Shown here one piece after another: positions 7,157 through 14,857 of a DNA stretch of 14,857 bases. The number at the start of each line of letters is the position of its first letter. Position 1 is the first letter of the stretch. The position numbers and the translations under genes were made by a program. A model generated the notes under the pieces. That model had not been told where the DNA came from and did no database searches. It saw only the letters and a list, made by a program, of their open reading frames with translations. This DNA comes from Phycisphaerales bacterium UBA6054 (GTDB lineage: Bacteria > Planctomycetota > Phycisphaerae > Phycisphaerales > UBA1924): NCBI GenBank assembly GCA_002429045.1, contig DIYM01000152.1, positions 1 through 14,857 of the forward strand, in the 5' to 3' direction.

Positions 7157-8737
7157 TTAGTGATCGTCACTCGTGTGCGACTGGGGCATGACGACCTTGA
7201 CCTCCGCGATGGCGAAGACAGGCAAGAACTTGAGGAACAGCAGGAAGAGCGTGGCGAAGATGCCGCACGAACCGACAAAGGTCAGGATGTCCACCCAGGT
7301 CGGGAAGAACATGTGCCACTCGCCCGGGATGAACGCCCGGTGCAGCGAGGTCACGATGATCACGAACCGCTCGAACCACATGCCGATCGTGACCGCGAGC
7401 GCGACGATCCAGATCACCACAGGGTTCTGACGCATCGCCCGCATCCAGAACAACTGCGGGAAGACAACGTTGCAGATGATCATCGTCCAGTACGCCCACC
7501 AGTAGGGCGCGACGTTGGGGTTGACGCGGTTGTTGGCGAACGCCTCGAACTCGAACTGGTTCGCGCCGTACCAGGCGATGAAGAACTCCATCGAGTAGGC
7601 GAAGCCGACCATGGTGCCGGTGACCAGGATGATCTTGGCCATGTTCTCCAGGTGACGCAGCGTGAGCAGGTCGGAGAAGTTCGGCAGGATCGCTCGGATC
7701 GGGATCAGCAGCAGCAGCACCATCGCGAAACCGCCGAACACGGCGCCCGCGACGAAGTACGGCGGGAAGATCGTCGTGTGCCAACCCGGCAGGATCGACG
7801 TCGCGAAGTCGAACGAGACGATCGAGTGCACCGAGAGCACCAGCGGCGTCGAGATGCCCGCGAGCATCAGGTACGCCTTCTCATACCGGTGCCAGTGACG
7901 GCTGGAGAACCGCCAGCCGAGACTGGCGAAACCGTAAATCAACGCCCGGAGCGTGTCGGGGCGGGGCAGGAACGGGACGACGATGTCCTTGCCGACCGGC
8001 ATCGGGATCGCGAACGGGCGGGAGAGCCCCCGGTTCAGACGGAGCTGGGCCCGGTCACGCAGCGTCGCGACGTCGGGGATCATGCCCATGTACCAGAAGA
8101 GCAGCGAGACGGTCGCGTACGTCGAGACCGCGAACACGTCCCAAAGCAGCGGGCTGCGGAAGTTGGGCCAGATCGCGTTCGAGTTCGGGATCGGGAACAG
8201 CATCCACGCGAACCACACCCGCCCGACGTGGACGCCCGGGAAGATGCCCGCGCAGACCACGGCGAAGATCGTCATCGCCTCCGCCGAGCGGTTCACCGCT
8301 GTCCGCCAGTTCTGCTTGAGCAGGCAGAGGATCGCGGAGATCAGCGTGCCCGCGTGCCCGATACCGATCCAGAACACAAAGTTGGTGATGTCCCACGCCC
8401 AGTCCACCTGGTTGTTCAGACCCCAGACGCCCACGCCGGTGATGATCAGGTAGAGGATCATCCCGGTGCCGAGGGCCGCGATGGTCGACGTGATCGTGAA
8501 CATCGCCAGCCAGGGCTTGGGCATCGGCGCTTCCGCGTAGCCGCAGACGATGTCGGTGACATCGCCGAACGAGCGGTCGCCCAGCACGAGCGGCGCCCGC
8601 TTGCCCGGGTCCTCGATCAGGGTGCCGTCGTCCTTGCCGCCGCCGATCGTTCGGTTCGGCCGCGGCGCGGGTTGGCTGCCCGCATCGAGCCCGGTGAGCC
8701 GGGCGTCATTCTGTTGGTCTGGGTCGCGTGCGGTCAT
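7157..8737 (-). CDS. actC: Alternative complex III quinol-oxidising membrane subunit ActC (NrfD/PsrC family)
   Basis: A 526-residue NrfD-like membrane protein with about ten hydrophobic helices between residues 75 and 507 and a hydrophilic N-terminus of about 70 residues. Conserved polar residues include H128 in GIGHAGT, H304 and D310 in VHSIVSFDFATS, H320 in PGWHTTIFPPYF and H362 in RHLENMAK; residues in such positions form the quinol site and proton path in the family. It should oxidise menaquinol or ubiquinol at the outer side of the membrane and deliver electrons to the [3Fe-4S]/[4Fe-4S] domain of ActB. Placed between actB and actD, as in other act operons, so polysulfide reductase or other NrfD roles are unlikely. 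The ATG at 8737 has a weak ribosome site (GGTG about 12 bases upstream); the gap to actB is 64 bases. Confidence 0.96.
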   Translation of the reverse strand: MTARDPDQQNDARLTGLDAGSQPAPRPNRTIGGGKDDGTLIEDPGKRAPLVLGDRSFGDVTDIVCGYAEAPMPKPWLAMFTITSTIAALGTGMILYLIITGVGVWGLNNQVDWAWDITNFVFWIGIGHAGTLISAILCLLKQNWRTAVNRSAEAMTIFAVVCAGIFPGVHVGRVWFAWMLFPIPNSNAIWPNFRSPLLWDVFAVSTYATVSLLFWYMGMIPDVATLRDRAQLRLNRGLSRPFAIPMPVGKDIVVPFLPRPDTLRALIYGFASLGWRFSSRHWHRYEKAYLMLAGISTPLVLSVHSIVSFDFATSILPGWHTTIFPPYFVAGAVFGGFAMVLLLLIPIRAILPNFSDLLTLRHLENMAKIILVTGTMVGFAYSMEFFIAWYGANQFEFEAFANNRVNPNVAPYWWAYWTMIICNVVFPQLFWMRAMRQNPVVIWIVALAVTIGMWFERFVIIVTSLHRAFIPGEWHMFFPTWVDILTFVGSCGIFATLFLLFLKFLPVFAIAEVKVVMPQSHTSDDH

Positions 8738-8801
8738 GTGTGTTGCACCAGCTTGGGGTCAGACGTGGGTGTCGTGCGCGTGATCGATGATCGGGCCTGT
8801 G

Positions 8802-12389
<3,588 letters not shown>

Positions 12390-12464
12390 GGTCTCGTCTC
12401 GTCTTCGGGCGTCGCGTGTGGCGATCCCGCGGGTGTGGTCGTCTGGCGTGTTCGGAGCGCTTCG

Positions 12465-13163
12465 TCAGAAGTGGCAGGCCGCGCAGTGTTCGGGCGGGTT
12501 GCGGTACAAGGAATCGAGCAGTTGCTCGGGCGTCACGCCCTCGACGCTGCGATCCGCGACCGGCGTGTTCATCCACTCGCGCTCGACCCAGTACAGGTCC
12601 GTCACGCGGTCCTTGGGGACCAGGTGCTCTTCGGGGGCGCGGTGACAGTCCAGGCACCATGCCATGCTCAGCGACTCGGCCTGCGCCACGACCGGCATGC
12701 CTGCGATCTGCCCGTGGCACGAGTAGCAGCTCACGCCAGCGGCCACGTGCACGTTGTGGGGGAAGTGCGCGTAATCGGGGAGCTTGTGGATCCGGCGCCA
12801 CTCGATCGGTTTGCCGGACTCGTACGAGTCGCGGATGAACTGCACCTTCTCGTCGGTCGCGCTCGCCTGCGGCCCGAGCTTGCCCTCCGAGTGGCAGCCG
12901 TAGCACGTCTGCGTCGACGGGACGTTCGAGTGCCACGACTCCTCAACGTGCGAGTGGCAATACCGGCAATCCATGCCGAGCTTGCCCGCGTGGATCTGGT
13001 GGTTGAACCCGCTGTCCGGTTGGACGGGCATGTACCCGACCTCCCAGAACTTGGGCGTGGCGTAGTACCACATCCCCGCGACAACGAGAATCACCCCCCC
13101 GTTGACCAGGGCAAACGCCACGGTCGGCAGGGTGTTCATCCACTTCGGAAAGAGCGGTTTCAA
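12465..13163 (-). CDS. actA: Alternative complex III pentaheme cytochrome c subunit ActA
   Basis: A 232-residue cytochrome with one N-terminal membrane helix (about 14-34) and five CxxCH sites: C66-C69-H70, C87-C90-H91, C146-C149-H150, C170-C173-H174 and C227-C230-H231. The last heme site is at the very C-terminus (CAACHF), typical of ActA. Additional His residues (H55, H58, H136, H139 and others) can supply distal ligands. The start is probably TTG at 13163: a GGAG lies seven bases upstream and the peptide FPKWMNTLP then lines up with the normal ActA N-terminus; ATG at 13139 would remove eight residues and has no ribosome site. First gene of the operon, 75 bases before actB, and divergent from ctaA. 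With ActE it carries electrons from ActB towards the oxidase. Confidence 0.96.
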   Translation of the reverse strand: MKPLFPKWMNTLPTVAFALVNGGVILVVAGMWYYATPKFWEVGYMPVQPDSGFNHQIHAGKLGMDCRYCHSHVEESWHSNVPSTQTCYGCHSEGKLGPQASATDEKVQFIRDSYESGKPIEWRRIHKLPDYAHFPHNVHVAAGVSCYSCHGQIAGMPVVAQAESLSMAWCLDCHRAPEEHLVPKDRVTDLYWVEREWMNTPVADRSVEGVTPEQLLDSLYRNPPEHCAACHF

Positions 13164-13170
13164 GGTCGGA

Positions 13171-13174
13171 CTCC
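13171..13174 (-). promoter_or_regulatory. Shine-Dalgarno supporting the actA TTG start
   Basis: GGAG on the minus strand ends seven bases before TTG at 13163. No in-frame ATG lies upstream of this TTG, and the next downstream ATG (13139) has no ribosome site. Confidence 0.55.
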
Positions 13175-13253
13175 GTCAAACGGGCCCCGGATGGGCTCGG
13201 GATGGCGTGTTGAACCCGCCCGGACCGAGCGGGGACATCAGCGAAGAGTATCC

Positions 13254-13275
13254 GACAACTCCATCGGTTGTTGTC
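13254..13275. repeat. Inverted repeat GACAAC-N10-GTTGTC in the divergent gap
   Basis: Perfect 6-base arms, GACAAC at 13254-13259 and GTTGTC at 13270-13275, separated by 10 bases. It could be a dimer operator or a hairpin in the actA leader RNA; no regulator is known from the sequence. Confidence 0.4.
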
Positions 13276-13342
13276 CTGGCAGGCCGAAAAATGTTCGCCT
13301 TAAGCGTATGCTACACAGGTTTTTGCACGGCCAGACCGGAAA

Positions 13343-13357
13343 TGAGACTGGGTCTCA
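13343..13357. promoter_or_regulatory. Candidate Fur-family operator upstream of ctaA
   Basis: TGAGACTGGGTCTCA has perfect 6-base arms around TGG. It fits the 7-1-7 Fur pattern TGAGAATnATTCTCA with two mismatches outside the free centre position. It lies 43 bases before the ctaA ATG; a further TCTCAT follows at 13358-13363, giving an outer ATGAGA/TCTCAT pair. Binding by Fur or a relative is an inference from pattern only. Confidence 0.4.
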
Positions 13358-13400
13358 ATCTCATCAAATCGGACCAGCCCTGCCCCACGAAGGAGAGACC

Positions 13401-14840
13401 ATGACGACAAACCGCGCAAGTGTCTCAAACACCAAGACTTCGGCCCCCCACGCCAACGCCGAGCCCAAGCCGATCACCGCATCGGCGGCGCTGTCGGTCG
13501 GATTCGGCAGCGCCATCGTCTCCTGGGTCATCGCGTGGATCCTCCACCTGCCCGCGATCGACGCGTCGGCCAAGGTCTCGCTGCCCATCATCATTGTCGG
13601 GCTGATCGGCGCATCCGCGGGGCTGCTCCGGGCCTGCCCGCGCCCCGATCGGCTCAAGGTCGGGCTCCTGGGCGGGCTTGTGACCGGGCTCGTGAACCTG
13701 CTGATCGTGGCGTCGGTGGCGGTCGAACAGCCCGAGTCCACCGACTCGATGGCGACCTACGCCAACCAGTTCAACGACCAGGCGGTGATCATCGTGCCCG
13801 GGGCGGTCATCGCGTGCGTGCTCGCGGGAGGCCTCGGCGCGTTGCTCGCCTCGGGGGGCAGGGGGCACGCCACGACCCGGGCGCACTGGCTGGCGCGGTT
13901 CGGCGTCGTGACGGTGTTCATCTACCTGCCGCTGATCGCCGTCGGCGGCGCGGTCACGGGGGCCGAAGCGGGCATGGCGGTCCCGGACTCGGTGACCAGC
14001 TACGGCGCGATCTCGGTGCTGTTCCCGTTCGAGTTGATGGCCGAGCCCCGGATCTTCCTCGAGCACTCGCACCGCCTCTTCGGCACGCTGGCGGGGCTGA
14101 CCACGATCGCGCTGATGCTCGCCGTGCTGCTCTCGGACACCACCAGGACCTCGAAAATCCTGGCGGTCACGCTGCTCGTGTGCGTGTGCTTCCAGGGCTA
14201 CATGGGCGCCGTGCGTGTCTCGGAGATCAGCATGCCGGTCGCGATCTCGCACGGCGTCTTCGGCCAGATCGTGTTCACGCTCGCGGGCGTGCTCGCCGCG
14301 ACGCTATCGGTGTCCTGGCGATCGCTCGTCGCGGACGAGCAGCGTCGCGCCGCCGCGAGACGAGCCGTGACCATCGCGGTGATCACCACGCCGCTCATGT
14401 TCATCCAGTTGGTCCTCGGCGCGGCGGCGAGGCACCTGTCGCACCTGGACCCACCGAGCAGCGGCACCGGGCACGCCCGGCTCACCCACGCCGGGTTCGC
14501 GTTCGTGGTGCTGATCCTGGTGATCGTCCTGGGCGCGCTCGCGGTCCGGGTCGCGAAGGCCGGGACGGGGCTCGCGTTCCTCAAGCGGCTCGGCGGCGCG
14601 ATCCACGGGGTCGTGACCTTCCAGTTCCTACTCGGATGGGCGGCCCTGGGTCTGGTGGCGACCGCGCGCGAGCACAGACCCATCCCGCTGGCCGATGAAC
14701 TGGCGACCGCCCCACCGATCCGCGTGGGCGAGACGCTGGTCACCACCGCCCACCAGGCGACGGGCGCGATCCTGCTGCTGATGGTCGTGCTGGCGGGCGT
14801 CTGGATCGTCAAGCTGGCATCGGGACGCACCCACCGGTAA
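13401..14840 (+). CDS. ctaA: Heme A synthase (CtaA/COX15 family) with N-terminal membrane extension
   Basis: A 479-residue membrane protein that should oxidise heme O to heme A, the cofactor of CoxA. The canonical CtaA region starts at about residue 161: HWLARFG, then GGAVTGAEAGMAVPD (182-196), E221-x2-H224-R225 in FLEHSHRLFG, H284 in ISHGVFGQ, H363 in LTHAGFAF and H451 in TTAHQATGA, so both heme-binding His pairs and the catalytic Glu are present. The first extracellular loop has no Cys, unlike Bacillus CtaA. Before this core lie about 160 extra residues with some four hydrophobic helices (about 31-50, 60-78, 87-106, 128-150), not part of standard heme A synthase; they begin after a hydrophilic 25-residue start. 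AAGGAG five bases before the ATG fixes the start. Only 17 bases follow the stop, so the next gene is not visible. Confidence 0.93.
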   Translation: MTTNRASVSNTKTSAPHANAEPKPITASAALSVGFGSAIVSWVIAWILHLPAIDASAKVSLPIIIVGLIGASAGLLRACPRPDRLKVGLLGGLVTGLVNLLIVASVAVEQPESTDSMATYANQFNDQAVIIVPGAVIACVLAGGLGALLASGGRGHATTRAHWLARFGVVTVFIYLPLIAVGGAVTGAEAGMAVPDSVTSYGAISVLFPFELMAEPRIFLEHSHRLFGTLAGLTTIALMLAVLLSDTTRTSKILAVTLLVCVCFQGYMGAVRVSEISMPVAISHGVFGQIVFTLAGVLAATLSVSWRSLVADEQRRAAARRAVTIAVITTPLMFIQLVLGAAARHLSHLDPPSSGTGHARLTHAGFAFVVLILVIVLGALAVRVAKAGTGLAFLKRLGGAIHGVVTFQFLLGWAALGLVATAREHRPIPLADELATAPPIRVGETLVTTAHQATGAILLLMVVLAGVWIVKLASGRTHR

Positions 14841-14857
14841 TCTGGGCAGGACGCGCC

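Larger units (their letters stand above)
13164..13400. promoter_or_regulatory. Divergent actA/ctaA regulatory region
   Basis: A 237-base gap between oppositely oriented genes that must hold promoters for both. About 13283-13370 is clearly richer in A+T than the genes around it. No -35/-10 pair close to the sigma-70 consensus is evident on either strand (TATGCT near 13305 lacks a partner), so promoter positions are not called. Two inverted repeats are listed separately. AAGGAG at 13390-13395 is the ctaA ribosome site. Confidence 0.7.

Noticed and set aside
7157..8737. Reading actC as polysulfide reductase subunit NrfD/PsrC
   Set aside because: Family fold is shared, but the neighbours ActA, B, D, E and F place it in ACIII.
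13280..13330. Sigma-70 promoter for ctaA using TATGCT as -10
   Set aside because: No acceptable -35 hexamer at 16-18 bases, so it was not called.

Overview
The window is roughly two-thirds G+C and holds an aerobic respiratory locus. It consists of a complete Alternative Complex III (act) operon running directly into a caa3-type cytochrome c oxidase, all on the minus strand, plus a divergent heme A synthase gene on the plus strand. The act-SCO-coxB-coxA order, the lipoprotein-type ActE, the ActB with an extended N-terminal twin-arginine region, and the high G+C suggest Planctomycetota, perhaps Phycisphaerae. This is a judgement from protein style; Rhodothermota or another act-bearing phylum cannot be excluded without a database search.

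Layout, in minus-strand transcription order from right to left: actA (pentaheme cytochrome, 13163-12465), actB (molybdopterin-like/Fe-S fusion, 12389-8802), actC (NrfD-like quinol-site subunit, 8737-7157), actD (DUF3341-like, 7144-6518), actE (monoheme lipoprotein, 6457-5669), actF (second large membrane subunit, 5672-4335), a small single-span membrane protein (4238-3870), a SCO-type copper chaperone (3822-2833), coxB with a fused cytochrome c domain (2833-1640) and coxA (1643 to beyond the left edge). On the right, ctaA (13401-14840) reads the other way, so the 237-base gap 13164-13400 should carry both promoters. It contains two inverted repeats, one shaped like a Fur box.

Working model: ActC (and ActF) oxidise membrane quinol, electrons pass through the ActB Fe-S clusters and the ActA/ActE c hemes, and then to the cytochrome c domain fused to CoxB, the CuA site, and the heme a / heme a3-CuB centre of CoxA. 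SCO supplies copper for CuA and CtaA makes the heme A that CoxA needs. The gene order fits the ACIII-oxidase supercomplexes known from Rhodothermus and Flavobacterium.

The system itself is described biology. I did not find a wholly new system. The less ordinary points are the roughly 160-residue four-helix extension on CtaA, the A2-type (YS) oxidase active site, the small unnamed membrane protein between actF and the SCO gene, the His/Asp-repeat tail of ActB, and the candidate operators between actA and ctaA.
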